Part shown: in pieces, positions 41,214 through 49,841 of the stretch
How the letters are laid out: every line of letters begins with the position of its first letter
How positions within the stretch are numbered: position 1 is the first letter of the stretch
NCBI GenBank assembly: GCA_910585635.1
Contig: CAJUFE010000017.1
Span: forward strand, 16,588-80,587
Reading direction: 5' to 3'
DNA from: an uncultured Lachnospiraceae bacterium
Lineage (GTDB): Bacteria > Bacillota > Clostridia > Lachnospirales > Lachnospiraceae
Length of the DNA stretch: 64,000 nucleotides
Translations under genes and position numbers: made by a program
Notes under the pieces: generated by a model
What the model was told of the DNA's origin: nothing
The model's database searches: none
Seen by the model: only the letters and a program-made list of their open reading frames with translations

Positions 41214-42764
41214 ATGATGCAGGCTGACGGCCTGATCCTGGCGGGAGGGAAGAGCACCAGGATGGGAGGAAGGCATAAGGGCGATCTGTTCTTTCAGGAG
41301 CAGACCTTTTTGGAGCGGATCATCGAGGAGCTGAAAAAGGTGGTGAGTACAGTCTGGATCTCCTATGGGGATCTGATCCGCAGGGAGTATCCGGGCTGTG
41401 AGATCGTCCAGGACGAGTACCCGGAGAGGGGGCCGATCGGAGGCTTCCACGCCGGATTTAAAAAGAGCCGCAGCGAGCTGATCTTTACGGCGGCCTGCGA
41501 TATGCCCTTTCTGCGGGCGCGGCTATATCATTTTCTCTGTGAGCGGCTGGAGCAGGCTGAAGAGGAGAGGGGGCTCACCTATGAAGGGGCCGTGCCGGTC
41601 ACGGATGGGCGGCCCCACCCGCTGACCGCTGTTTACCGGAAGAGCCTGGCAGGTTCTCTGGAGCGGCAGATCCAGAATGACGATCTGCGCCTTACGTCCT
41701 GGCTGGGCGGACAGGACATCCTCTATGTGGATGTGACCCATATGCCCGCCTATCGGAAGATGCTGCGGAATGTGAACTCCCTGGCCGAGTACCAGGCCCT
41801 GCTCCTGTGCGGGGATCCGGACGGCGCGGCAGGGAGCCGCTATCCCGCCGGGGGGTATTTTGATCCGATGCCTGGAGGCCGGACACGGACAGAGAGGAGC
41901 TTTGACTCGCTGCCAGGAGGCCGGATGGCACGGACAGGGGGAGGCTCTGGCCCTCTGCCAGGAGGCGGGATGCGTGGAGAGGAGGCCTTTGACCCTGTAC
42001 CGGGGAGCAGGACATGGGCAGGGAGGACCTTTGCCCCGGTGTCAGGCGATCGGACACGGATGGGTGGGACCTTTGCCCCTGCGTCAGGCGATCGGACACG
42101 GACGGAGGGGACCTTTGGCCCTGTGCCGGGGAGCGGGGGATGGCCAGAGGGAACCGGGGACTATGGGTGGAGAATGGGCGCGGATACAGGTCCGGTGCGG
42201 CAGAGCCATGGTATGCCGGACGGTCCGAGGGACGATATGTGGGAGGAGGACCCGGGAGCGCGGCAGAGGATCGTGGCGGTCTGCGGGATCAAAAACTCCG
42301 GCAAGACCACGCTCCTGGTCCGTTTGATCCGGACGCTCTCGGCGCAGGGGATCTCTGCGGCGGTGGTCAAGCATGACGGCCACGAGTTCACCTGCGATAT
42401 CCCCGGCACCGACAGCTACCAGTTCTGGGAAGCCGGAGCCTGCGGCACGGCGGTCTACTCCCGGGGCCAGTCCTTTATCCATAAGCGAGGGCAGATGGAT
42501 GAGCGGGAGCTCCTTAGCCGCTTCCCGGAAGCGGACATCCTGTTCATCGAAGGCCAGAAGGACAGCTATTACCCAAAGATCGAGGTGATCCGCAGGGCAG
42601 CCGGCGGGACGGGTCTGCCGGTCTCCGAGCCTACGGGGCGCTTCCTGCTGGTGACGGATGTGGATCCGGACTATTTTACAGAGCCGGCGGTGGGCTTTGA
42701 CGATCTGGAGGAGATCGTGGAGAGGATCCTGGCCATCCCGCCGGGGCTGGGGAGCATCCGGTGA
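41214..42764 (+). CDS. mobAB: MobA-MobB fusion, molybdenum cofactor guanylyltransferase and GTP-binding adaptor
   Basis: MobA attaches GMP to molybdopterin to form the guanine dinucleotide cofactor; MobB is a GTP-binding helper. One 516-aa chain holds both. Residues 1-205 show the nucleotidyltransferase start DGLILAGGKSTRMGGRHKGD, QDEYPERGPIGGFHAG and the metal-site TAACDMPFL. Residues about 350-516 are MobB with P-loop AVCGIKNSGKTTLLVRLI, KHDGHEF and EADILFIEGQKDS. Between them lies a linker of about 140 residues built from roughly seven 14-residue units (FAPVSGDRTRMGGT type). Start ATG 41214 or 41217. Copy 4 of the hairpin element ends about 50 bases upstream. Molybdoenzymes that use the cofactor are not in the window. 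Confidence 0.92.
   Translation: MMQADGLILAGGKSTRMGGRHKGDLFFQEQTFLERIIEELKKVVSTVWISYGDLIRREYPGCEIVQDEYPERGPIGGFHAGFKKSRSELIFTAACDMPFLRARLYHFLCERLEQAEEERGLTYEGAVPVTDGRPHPLTAVYRKSLAGSLERQIQNDDLRLTSWLGGQDILYVDVTHMPAYRKMLRNVNSLAEYQALLLCGDPDGAAGSRYPAGGYFDPMPGGRTRTERSFDSLPGGRMARTGGGSGPLPGGGMRGEEAFDPVPGSRTWAGRTFAPVSGDRTRMGGTFAPASGDRTRTEGTFGPVPGSGGWPEGTGDYGWRMGADTGPVRQSHGMPDGPRDDMWEEDPGARQRIVAVCGIKNSGKTTLLVRLIRTLSAQGISAAVVKHDGHEFTCDIPGTDSYQFWEAGACGTAVYSRGQSFIHKRGQMDERELLSRFPEADILFIEGQKDSYYPKIEVIRRAAGGTGLPVSEPTGRFLLVTDVDPDYFTEPAVGFDDLEEIVERILAIPPGLGSIR
41860..42150 (+). repeat. In-frame minisatellite in the MobA-MobB linker
   Basis: Degenerate 42-bp units encode repeats of the type FxPxxGxRTRxxxT. The best-preserved neighbours are FAPVSGDRTRMGGT and FAPASGDRTRTEGT. 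The frame is kept throughout the linker joining the two enzyme domains. Confidence 0.8.
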
Positions 42765-42904
42765 AGACGGTGTCGATGTGCTAGAACGTGTTTGAAGATC
42801 CAGACATACCCCAGAAATTGGTAAGCGCTTTTTTGCGGGATATCCTGTATAATGGTGGAAGAGGAACAGAAAGCCGTGAAGGAGGATATGCCATGGTCGT
42901 GAGA

Positions 42905-42946
42905 GGTCTGCTGCGGGAGAGAGAGGGCTGCCGCAGCGGACCTTTT
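42905..42946 (+). terminator. Terminator-like hairpin, possible hairpin-element relic (R3)
   Basis: GGTCTGCTGCGG (42905-42916) pairs over 12 positions (one G-U) with CCGCAGCGGACC (42931-42942), followed by TTTTGCG. The end AGCGGACCTTTTG matches the right end of the interspersed elements. The 381-base gap between mobA-mobB and the FtsA-like gene otherwise holds a TATAAT at 42848 without a good -35, and the promoter at 43036. Confidence 0.6.
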
Positions 42947-43035
42947 GCGTCATATCTATAGCGATAAGCCCCCTTGGCGTGGGTGTGAAAAGCAACACTC
43001 CCATACTCCTGCCTCACAGACCCGGCAGAAAATGA

Positions 43036-43064
43036 TTTACATCCGCCCACATTTTTACTATAAT
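43036..43064 (+). promoter_or_regulatory. Promoter for the FtsA-like gene
   Basis: TTTACA (43036-43041), 17 bases, TATAAT (43059-43064), about 80 bases upstream of the start at 43146. Confidence 0.7.
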
Positions 43065-43145
43065 GATACCAGGAGACGAGCAAGAAACGAACGAGCGCCG
43101 CGACTGCAAAGGATCTAAGACAGTTACGGCCACAGGAGGGTGAGC

Positions 43146-45563
43146 ATGGCTAGAGGGCAAGTCAGGAGAACGCAGATCCAGCAGACCAAAAGACCGACAG
43201 TCCAAGTCCAGTCGGAGCAGATGGTCTTTGCTATGGATATCGGCACACGGAGCGTCATCGGCATGGTGGGGATCGTGGAAGAGGGTAAGGTGCGGATCGT
43301 CGCCATTGAGAAGGAAGAGCACACAGAGCGTGCCATGATCGACGGCCAGATCGAGAACATCGAGAAGGTATCCGCGCTGGCAGACAAGATCAAGAAGCGT
43401 CTGGAGAAGAAGGTGCATGTGAAGCTGGAGCGGGTCTGCGTGGCGGCGGCCGGACGAGCCTTAAGGACCAAGCGGGCAGACTATGAGATGGAGCTGCAGA
43501 GCGCACAGCTGATCGACGACGAGGTGATCAGCCGCCTGGAGGCCGGTGCGATCAGCAAGGCGGAGGAAGCCTTTGACGCGGAAAATGAGGCCCAGGAGGA
43601 CCACCGCCGTTTTTACCTGGTAGGTTATACCGTATGCCAGTACTACTTAGATCAATATATGATGTCCAGCTTAAAGGACCACCGGGGCCGGCAGGTGAAG
43701 GTGGACCTGATCGCCACCTTCCTTCCCAGCGAGGTGGTGGAGAGCTTATATACCACCATGAACAAGATCGGGCTGGAGGTGGCCAGCATCACCTTAGAGC
43801 CGATCGCGGCGATCAACGCGGCGATCCCGGAGAACATCCGCCTGTTGAACCTGGTGATGGTGGACATCGGGGCGGGGACCTCCGACATCGCCGCCTGTAC
43901 CGGCGGCAGCGTCACCGGCTATACCATGGCCACCGTGGCGGGGGATGAGGTCACCGAAGCGATCATGAAGGGCTACCTGGTGGACTTTTCCACCGCGGAG
44001 ACGATCAAGGCGGAGCTGGAGCAGAAGGAAGAAGTGACCTTCCTGGATATCCTGGGGATGGAGCAGAAGGTCACCCGGGCTGAGGTGGAGCAGTGCATCC
44101 AGGGGGCGGTGGACCTCCTTTGCAAGGAGATCTCGGAGAAGGTCCTGGAGATCAACGGGAACCCGCCCTCCGCCCTGTTCTTGGCCGGAGGAGGGAGCAA
44201 ATTAGCGGGGCTGAAGGATAAGATCACCCAGGCCTTAAAGATGGAGGCCAGCCGTGTGGCCGTGGCGGGGAATTATTTCCGGGCCAATGCCTTTTCTGAT
44301 GAGTATGATCTGAACGATCCGGAGTATGCCACGCCCTTGGGGATCGCCCTGTCCTCCGGACTGAACCTGATCAATGACAGCTTCCGAGTGATCTTGAACG
44401 GACGGGCAGCGAAGCTCTTTCGGAGCGGCAGCTTCACGGCCTTAAACCTGCTGATGATGAACGGCTATAACCTGCGGGATATGCTGGGCCGTCCCGGCGC
44501 GAACCTGGCGATCACGGTCAATGGGCGGCGGAAGGTCTTTTACGGCACCACAGGCCAGCCGGCGTCCCTGCTGATCAATAAGAAGGAGGGGAAGCTGTCG
44601 GAGATCATCCATGCAGGGGACAGCATCGACTTCGTCCCGGCCATCCAGGGGACCCCGGCCGCGGCCCGCCTGGGGGATGTGGAGGGCGCGTCCACCTGCC
44701 TTTCGATCACCTTGAACGGACGTGCGGCGGATCTGAGAACGCCGTTGAAGAACGGGGATGCCGTCACCATCAAGCTGCCTCCGGAGGAAAAGCCGGAGGG
44801 AGGAGAGACGGAGGCGAAGGACGAGGCCAAAGAAGAGACAGCGGCAGGGGGACCGGAGACGGGGGTGAAAGCCGCCGCCAGCGAGCCGGGTCCCCAGCCT
44901 GCCGTGAGTGGGCCGGGAGAGGGGCCGCAGGCCGTCGCCGGTGAGCCAGAGGCAGGAGCGCAGGCGGTCCTCCATGAGGCGGAGGCCGGGACACAGGCTA
45001 TCGCCGGCGATCCGGGAACAGGCGTGCAGACTGCCGTGGGTGGCCCGGAGGCGGGTGTGCGGGCTACTACCGTGGGCGATCCGGAGCCGGGCGTGCGGAC
45101 TACTACCGTGGGCGATCCGGAGCCGGGCGTGCAGACTACTGCCGGGAGCGTTCCGGAGCTGAGCGCACAGGCTGCCGCAGGCGAGCTGGGGATAGGCACA
45201 GGAACGGCTGCTGCCCCTCTCCCGAAGGACGAGGCCAGGCCGATCCATCGGATAAACACAGATCCTGCCCCTCAGGCGGAGCTCGTCTCAGGGGCATCCA
45301 CAGCAGCGTCCGCTGTAGAAAAGACGCCTGCGGGGGCGGCTGTGAAAAGAAAAGAGACCCTTTTCTATCTGAACGGCGCCCCCCTTCGTCTGCCCGTAAA
45401 AGGGGACGGCAGCCCCTATTATCTGATGGATCTGCTCCAATACTCCGGGATCGACCTAAAAAACCCCAAGGGCCAGGTCAAGCTGACCGTGAACGGGAGG
45501 CCGGGCATGTTCCAGCAGGAACTGCGGGAGCGGGATACAGTCTATATCCAGGAGACCGGCTGA
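43146..45563 (+). CDS. FtsA-like actin-fold ATPase with extra C-terminal beta-grasp-like modules
   Basis: An 805-aa protein; ATG 43146 is chosen because AGGAGG ends at 43139 (the GTG at 43140 would be too close). Residues about 25-390 are FtsA-type actin fold: FAMDIGTRSVIGMVGI (phosphate 1), the SHS2-like 1C region, VMVDIGAGTSDIA (phosphate 2) and LFLAGGGSKLAGL (adenosine). True FtsA is about 410-430 aa. Here a long C-terminal part follows with four NGR-containing segments (near residues 416, 455, 520, 779). Several end in a G/R-D-x-V/I-x-I pattern (NGDAVTIKL, ERDTVYIQE) like ThiS/SLBB beta-grasp folds, separated by a repeat-rich Ala/Gly/Pro/Glu linker (about 545-735). No FtsA lies in the dcw cluster, so it may supply the FtsZ membrane anchor; no amphipathic FtsA tail is obvious. 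Confidence 0.72.
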   Translation: MARGQVRRTQIQQTKRPTVQVQSEQMVFAMDIGTRSVIGMVGIVEEGKVRIVAIEKEEHTERAMIDGQIENIEKVSALADKIKKRLEKKVHVKLERVCVAAAGRALRTKRADYEMELQSAQLIDDEVISRLEAGAISKAEEAFDAENEAQEDHRRFYLVGYTVCQYYLDQYMMSSLKDHRGRQVKVDLIATFLPSEVVESLYTTMNKIGLEVASITLEPIAAINAAIPENIRLLNLVMVDIGAGTSDIAACTGGSVTGYTMATVAGDEVTEAIMKGYLVDFSTAETIKAELEQKEEVTFLDILGMEQKVTRAEVEQCIQGAVDLLCKEISEKVLEINGNPPSALFLAGGGSKLAGLKDKITQALKMEASRVAVAGNYFRANAFSDEYDLNDPEYATPLGIALSSGLNLINDSFRVILNGRAAKLFRSGSFTALNLLMMNGYNLRDMLGRPGANLAITVNGRRKVFYGTTGQPASLLINKKEGKLSEIIHAGDSIDFVPAIQGTPAAARLGDVEGASTCLSITLNGRAADLRTPLKNGDAVTIKLPPEEKPEGGETEAKDEAKEETAAGGPETGVKAAASEPGPQPAVSGPGEGPQAVAGEPEAGAQAVLHEAEAGTQAIAGDPGTGVQTAVGGPEAGVRATTVGDPEPGVRTTTVGDPEPGVQTTAGSVPELSAQAAAGELGIGTGTAAAPLPKDEARPIHRINTDPAPQAELVSGASTAASAVEKTPAGAAVKRKETLFYLNGAPLRLPVKGDGSPYYLMDLLQYSGIDLKNPKGQVKLTVNGRPGMFQQELRERDTVYIQETG

Positions 45564-45723
45564 TGCCCGGATCCTCAGATGCCTGGATGGTCCGATGCCA
45601 GAAGAGAGGCAGGGCCGCTGTCCCGGCATCGCAGATCCTGTGGAAAAAGATGAGATGTTCTTTCGAAAAATGAAGTAAATGGAAATCCTCTTTCGTTTTA
45701 CAAAACAGAAGGAGGTTTTTTTA

Positions 45724-47211
45724 ATGGACAGAGCAAGAGAAAAGACAGATCGGCAGGGAGAGCTTGGGATAGAGGGACTTGGGACAGGAGCGGCAGGGGC
45801 AGGGGCGTCTGCCCCGACCGACAGAGAGCCGGTGCAGCGTCAGGCGGCAGGAGGACTGAAGGATGACTTCGACCGGGAGCTGGAGAAGCTGATGGCGGCG
45901 GAGCCGGAGGGCAAAAAGGGAAAAAAGAAAAAGAAGAAAAAAGCGCTCGCAGGACAGAGCGGGGCGAGGCCGAAATGGAGCCGGAAGAAAAAGCTTTTGG
46001 CCGCGGCAGGCGGGCTGGCCGTCCTCTGCATCGCAGGAAAGGTCTTTTTCGGCGGCGGGAAGGAGACTGCCCCTTTGGTGGCCACCCAGGCCCTGGCCCT
46101 GGGGAGCGTCCAGGACCGCCTGGCCGTGACAGGCCCGGTATCGGGAACAGACAGTGTGGATGTGGTGTCCAACCTCCACGCGGAGGTGCTGGAGCTGAAG
46201 GTGAAGGAAGGGGAGCGGGTGGAGAAGGACCAGCTCCTGGCGGTGGTGGACAGCGCCGACCTTGAAAAAGAGCTGGAGATCGCCCAGAACGCCTATGACC
46301 TGGCCGTGGTCACTAAGGAAGAGAAGCAGCGGGAAGCGGAGCGGGGCTATGATAAAGCCCTACAGGATATCAAGACCGCCCAGGACGCTCTGGACCGGAC
46401 CGCTGTCATGGTCCAGGCTGGCGACCAGGCCCCGGTGGCCCTGGAGGAGGCCCAGAATACATATGCCGATGCGCTGCGGGCAGCCGATGCCTTCCGTCTG
46501 GTGGACGGAAAGCCGGTGGCGGACGAATCCTACGACCTGCAGATCCGCAATGCCGCCTTTGAGCTGGATAAGAAAAGAGAAGACTTAGAGAGCGCCCAGA
46601 TCAAAAGCCCGATCGCGGGGACCGTGGTGCGGGTGAACACCAAGGTGGGCCAGTTCGCCGATAAGCCGGAGGACGAAAAGCCCATGTTCATCATCGAGAA
46701 CTTAGACCAGCTGGAGCTGGAGATCAAGATCAGCGAGTATTCCATTGGAAAGGTGAAGGAAGGGCAGCCGGTGACCATCTCCGCCGATATCCTGGGGGGC
46801 AGCACGGTGGAGGGGACCGTATCCCAGATCTCGCCCACCGGCGAGGAGAAGGGCGGCGGCTCTACCGAGCGGGTGATCCCCACCACGATCAAGATCCAGG
46901 ACAAGGATACGAAGCTGATCGCCGGGATCACGGCCAAGGCGGAGATCGTGCTGGAGGAGGCTGTGGACGCCTTCGTCGTTCCCGCGTCGTCGGTCCTGCA
47001 GCTGGATGATGGCAGCCTGTGCCTGCAGAAGGTGGCAGAGGGGAAGATCCATCAGGTCCCCATAGAGACCGGCGTAGAGGGCGATATCATGATCGAAGTC
47101 ATCCCGGCAGAGGGGGAGGAGCTTTTGGAGGGGGACCAGATCGTCATCACAGCCTCCCCCATGTATACCGAGGGCATGGCGGTGACCGTGATGGGCGGGA
47201 ATGCACAGTAA
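45724..47211 (+). CDS. HlyD/MacA-family membrane-fusion (adaptor) subunit
   Basis: Extracytoplasmic adaptor that works with the following ABC ATPase and permease. ATG 45724 follows GAAGGAGG at 45708-45715. The 495-aa product has an unusual cytoplasmic tail of about 85 residues ending in a poly-Lys run (GKKGKKKKKKKALAG), one membrane helix at about 90-107 (LLAAAGGLAVLCIAG), then the biotinyl-lipoyl-like hairpin (LHAEVLELKVKEGERVEKDQ), a coiled coil (residues about 180-270), and beta-barrel strands (IKSPIAGTVVRVNTKVGQF, ISPTGEEKGGG). In a Gram-positive cell such proteins serve export of peptides, lipids or drugs. The operon continues 23 bases later with macB-type genes. Confidence 0.87.
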   Translation: MDRAREKTDRQGELGIEGLGTGAAGAGASAPTDREPVQRQAAGGLKDDFDRELEKLMAAEPEGKKGKKKKKKKALAGQSGARPKWSRKKKLLAAAGGLAVLCIAGKVFFGGGKETAPLVATQALALGSVQDRLAVTGPVSGTDSVDVVSNLHAEVLELKVKEGERVEKDQLLAVVDSADLEKELEIAQNAYDLAVVTKEEKQREAERGYDKALQDIKTAQDALDRTAVMVQAGDQAPVALEEAQNTYADALRAADAFRLVDGKPVADESYDLQIRNAAFELDKKREDLESAQIKSPIAGTVVRVNTKVGQFADKPEDEKPMFIIENLDQLELEIKISEYSIGKVKEGQPVTISADILGGSTVEGTVSQISPTGEEKGGGSTERVIPTTIKIQDKDTKLIAGITAKAEIVLEEAVDAFVVPASSVLQLDDGSLCLQKVAEGKIHQVPIETGVEGDIMIEVIPAEGEELLEGDQIVITASPMYTEGMAVTVMGGNAQ

Positions 47212-47234
47212 ATAAGGAAGAGGGCATTGAACAT

Positions 47235-48215
47235 ATGATCCATAAAGATCTGGGGCGGCTTCCCTGGCCAAAGAGGAGAAAGCTGCCCGCCTATATGACA
47301 GAAAACGTGAGCCGGGACCTGATCCGTCTGGAAGACCTGGTGAAGATCTATGACACCGGGGCGATCAAGGTCCTGGGGCTCAAACGGATCGGCCTGACCA
47401 TTGAACGGGGGGATTTTGTGGCGATCATGGGACAGTCCGGTTCAGGGAAGTCCACGCTGATGAACATCTTAGGCTGTCTGGACCGTCCCACCATGGGACA
47501 TTATTACTTAGACGGCATCGACACGGCGGCCTTAAGCTCCGATCAGCTCTCGGAGGTGCGGAACCGGAAGATCGGCTTCGTGTTCCAGTCCTTTAACCTG
47601 ATCCCCAGGACCTCGGCGTTGAAAAATGTGGAGCTGCCCATGACCTATGCCCACAGCCTTTCCAAGCGGGAACGGCAGGAGCGGGCCATGGCACTCTTAG
47701 AGCGGGTGGGCTTAGGCGCCCGGGCCCAGCATATGCCCAATGAGATGTCCGGAGGCCAGCGGCAGCGGGTGGCGATCGCCAGAGCCCTGGCCAATGAGCC
47801 CCCGCTGATCTTAGCCGACGAGCCCACCGGGAACCTGGATACGGCCTCCTCTGTGGAGATCATGGAGCTGTTCTCCCAGCTCCACGCCGACGGGGCCACC
47901 GTGGTGGTGGTCACCCATGAGGAGGATATCGCCGCCTTCACGGACCGGGTGATCCGCTTCCGGGACGGGCAGATCGTCAGCGATGAGCGGACCAGAGGCG
48001 GCAGCCCGGCAGACGGCACGGGCCAGACGATCGGGGCAGGACGACCAGGCGGCACGGGCCAGACGATCGGGGCAGGACGACCAGGCGGCGCGGGCCGGAC
48101 AGACAAGGCAGGTCAGCCAGGCGGCAGCCCGACAGACGGAGCAGGCGCTATGGCCCCGGGCGCGGATCTGGAGCAGGCTATGGGCAAGGCACAGGAGAAG
48201 GGAGGGGATGCGTGA
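47235..48215 (+). CDS. MacB/LolD-type ABC transporter ATP-binding protein with repetitive tail
   Basis: A 326-aa ATPase that powers the adaptor-permease complex. ATG 47235 is used, with GGAAGAGGG about 10 bases upstream; upstream in-frame codons overlap the adaptor gene. Core motifs: Walker A GQSGSGKSTLMNILG near residue 66, Q-loop FVFQSFNLIPR, signature MSGGQRQRVAIARAL near 172, Walker B LILADEPTGNLDT near 193, and H-loop VVVTHEED. MacB-type ATPases end near residue 235-250; here about 75 more residues follow, including three 12-residue units (GTGQTIGAGRPG type) encoded by 36-bp repeats at 48015-48122. The stop overlaps the permease start as TGATG. Confidence 0.92.
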   Translation: MIHKDLGRLPWPKRRKLPAYMTENVSRDLIRLEDLVKIYDTGAIKVLGLKRIGLTIERGDFVAIMGQSGSGKSTLMNILGCLDRPTMGHYYLDGIDTAALSSDQLSEVRNRKIGFVFQSFNLIPRTSALKNVELPMTYAHSLSKRERQERAMALLERVGLGARAQHMPNEMSGGQRQRVAIARALANEPPLILADEPTGNLDTASSVEIMELFSQLHADGATVVVVTHEEDIAAFTDRVIRFRDGQIVSDERTRGGSPADGTGQTIGAGRPGGTGQTIGAGRPGGAGRTDKAGQPGGSPTDGAGAMAPGADLEQAMGKAQEKGGDA

Positions 48216-49429
48216 TGCTGCTGGAAAATATGGCCATGGCATTTTCCGCCATAAAAGCGAATAAGATGCGTTCCATCCTGACCATGCTGGGGATCGTGAT
48301 CGGCATCGGCTCGGTGATCGCGATCGTCTCCATCGGCGATACTATGCGCAGTATGTTCGCGGACCTGTATAAGGATATCGGGGTGACCCAGGGGTACTGC
48401 CAGGTGAAGAGCTGGATGGTGGACGACTGGCGGCAGAGCGACATGTTCACCTTAGATGAGATCGAGCAGGTCAAAGCGGTGTTCGGCGATGAGATCGCCT
48501 ATATCGACAGCGCGGCCGCCACCAAGGGCGAGGCGGTCTTTGGCCGGACCAAGGTGGACTTCAACTACGAGGGGATCGACTACAACTACCAGGAGGTCCA
48601 GCCGGTCAATATCATCTACGGGCGCCATCTGAACCAGGGCGATATCCTGGGCCGCAAAAAGAGCGCGGTCATGGATGTAGAGAGCGCCGAGAAGCTCTTC
48701 GGCACGGAGAACGCGGTGGGCAAAACCTTCCGCACCACCATCTACGGCGACGTGCAGGACTACACGGTGGTGGGCATATACCGGAAGGATATGAGCCCGA
48801 TCCAGGCTATGCTGATGGGGGACAGCGGGGACGGCGGCTCCGCCTACATCCCCTATACGATCCTCACCTGGCCCAATGACTATTTTACCAGTCTCCATAT
48901 CTATGCCTCGGAGGAGGTGGAGCTGGGGGATTTCTACCGCCGCTTTACCAACTACATCGCCAAGCTCAAGGACAGGACCCCGGAGCAGATCTACATGTAT
49001 ACGGCTGAGGAGGAGATGATGTCCATCGATCAGATGATGGGCGGCCTGGCCATGGCCGTGGGCGGGATCGCCGCCATCTCCCTTCTGGTGGGCGGCATCG
49101 GCATCATGAACATCATGCTGGTCTCCGTCACCGAGCGGACCCGGGAGATCGGCATCCGGAAGGCCCTGGGGGCCAAGACCCGGGACGTGATGATCCAGTT
49201 CCTCACCGAGTCCGCGATCCTCTCCGCCATGGGCGGCATCATCGGCATCATCATCGGCGTAGGGACCGTGAGCCTGGGCGCTCTGGCCCTTGGGGTGCCG
49301 GTGGTGGTAAAGCCCGGCGTGGTGATCCTGGCCGTGGGATTCTCCGCCGTGGTGGGCATCTTCTTCGGCCTGTACCCTGCCTCTAAAGCCGCGGGCTCCG
49401 ACCCCATCGACGCCCTGCGCTACGAGTAG
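48215..49429 (+). CDS. MacB/FtsX-type ABC transporter permease
   Basis: A 404-aa permease with one N-terminal and three C-terminal membrane helices around a large extracytoplasmic domain. Start ATG 48215 shares its first base with the ATPase stop and lies 8 bases after GGAGGGG; the GTG at 48212 is an alternative. N-terminal MAFSAIKANKMRSILTMLGI and C-terminal VGGIGIMNIMLVSVTERTRE, IGIRKALGAKTRDVMIQFL and YPASKAAGSDPIDALRYE are hallmark sequences of the family. The three-gene set (adaptor, ATPase, permease) is the usual Gram-positive MacAB-like export system, often for antimicrobial peptides or self-produced peptides; the cargo is unknown. Confidence 0.94.
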   Translation: MLLENMAMAFSAIKANKMRSILTMLGIVIGIGSVIAIVSIGDTMRSMFADLYKDIGVTQGYCQVKSWMVDDWRQSDMFTLDEIEQVKAVFGDEIAYIDSAAATKGEAVFGRTKVDFNYEGIDYNYQEVQPVNIIYGRHLNQGDILGRKKSAVMDVESAEKLFGTENAVGKTFRTTIYGDVQDYTVVGIYRKDMSPIQAMLMGDSGDGGSAYIPYTILTWPNDYFTSLHIYASEEVELGDFYRRFTNYIAKLKDRTPEQIYMYTAEEEMMSIDQMMGGLAMAVGGIAAISLLVGGIGIMNIMLVSVTERTREIGIRKALGAKTRDVMIQFLTESAILSAMGGIIGIIIGVGTVSLGALALGVPVVVKPGVVILAVGFSAVVGIFFGLYPASKAAGSDPIDALRYE

Positions 49430-49469
49430 GAGCGGCCGGTCACAGGACCAGCGGGCGGACGCGAAAAAG

Positions 49470-49522
49470 GGCTGTTGTAAAAGGGCATCATCCTTGCCTT
49501 TTACAGCAGCTTTTATTTTTTA
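49470..49522 (+). terminator. Rho-independent terminator after the MacAB-like operon
   Basis: GCTGTTGTAAAAGG (49471-49484) pairs with CCTTTTACAGCAGC (49497-49510) with one G-U pair, followed by TTTTATTTTTT. Confidence 0.9.
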
Positions 49523-49641
49523 GCGGATCTGCCCACGTTTTTTCTGCTAATAGGCAAAATGTGACCTGTTTTTCATTACTTTTTTATAAAAATTGCGTAT
49601 AACTACTCGCAAACGCAGAAATTATATGCTATACTAAGGTG

Positions 49642-49822
49642 ATATGTTATGATACCACCGCACATGAAAGTCTGGCGGCCGCATTTGGCATACCTGAACG
49701 CATGCCGCCTGTCCGGCGGCGGAACTTCATGGTAAAAGCACGAAAGAGTAGCCCGATAGGGCGGATCAGAGTGTTTTTAGGATCGTGTGAGCACGCAGTG
49801 CGGAGCGATCCGTGGTATCATA
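49642..49822 (+). ncRNA. Candidate structured leader RNA with a closing helix, upstream of the cdaA operon
   Basis: TATGATACCAC (49648-49658) pairs perfectly with GTGGTATCATA (49812-49822), closing a 153-base domain. Inside: CATGAAAGT (49663-49671) with ACTTCATG (49724-49731, one bulge), GGCAT/ATGCC (49687-49691 with 49702-49706), GCCC-GATA-GGGC (49751-49762), and GGATCG/CGATCC (49780-49785 with 49806-49811, stacking directly on the closing helix) capped by GCAC-GCA-GTGC. GCCGCC (49704-49709) can pair either with GGCGGC at 49674-49679 or with GGCGGC at 49715-49720, an either/or arrangement. A TATACT at 49630-49635 would start RNA near 49642. The closing helix ends 2-3 bases before the AAAAAGGAG ribosome site of the next gene. 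I do not recognise the family. Confidence 0.5.
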
Positions 49823-49841
49823 GGAAAAAGGAGCAGGCCGT

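Noticed and set aside
42848..42853. TATAAT as the promoter of the FtsA-like gene
   Set aside because: No acceptable -35 at 16-18 bases, and a terminator-like hairpin follows it; the 43036-43064 pair is much better.
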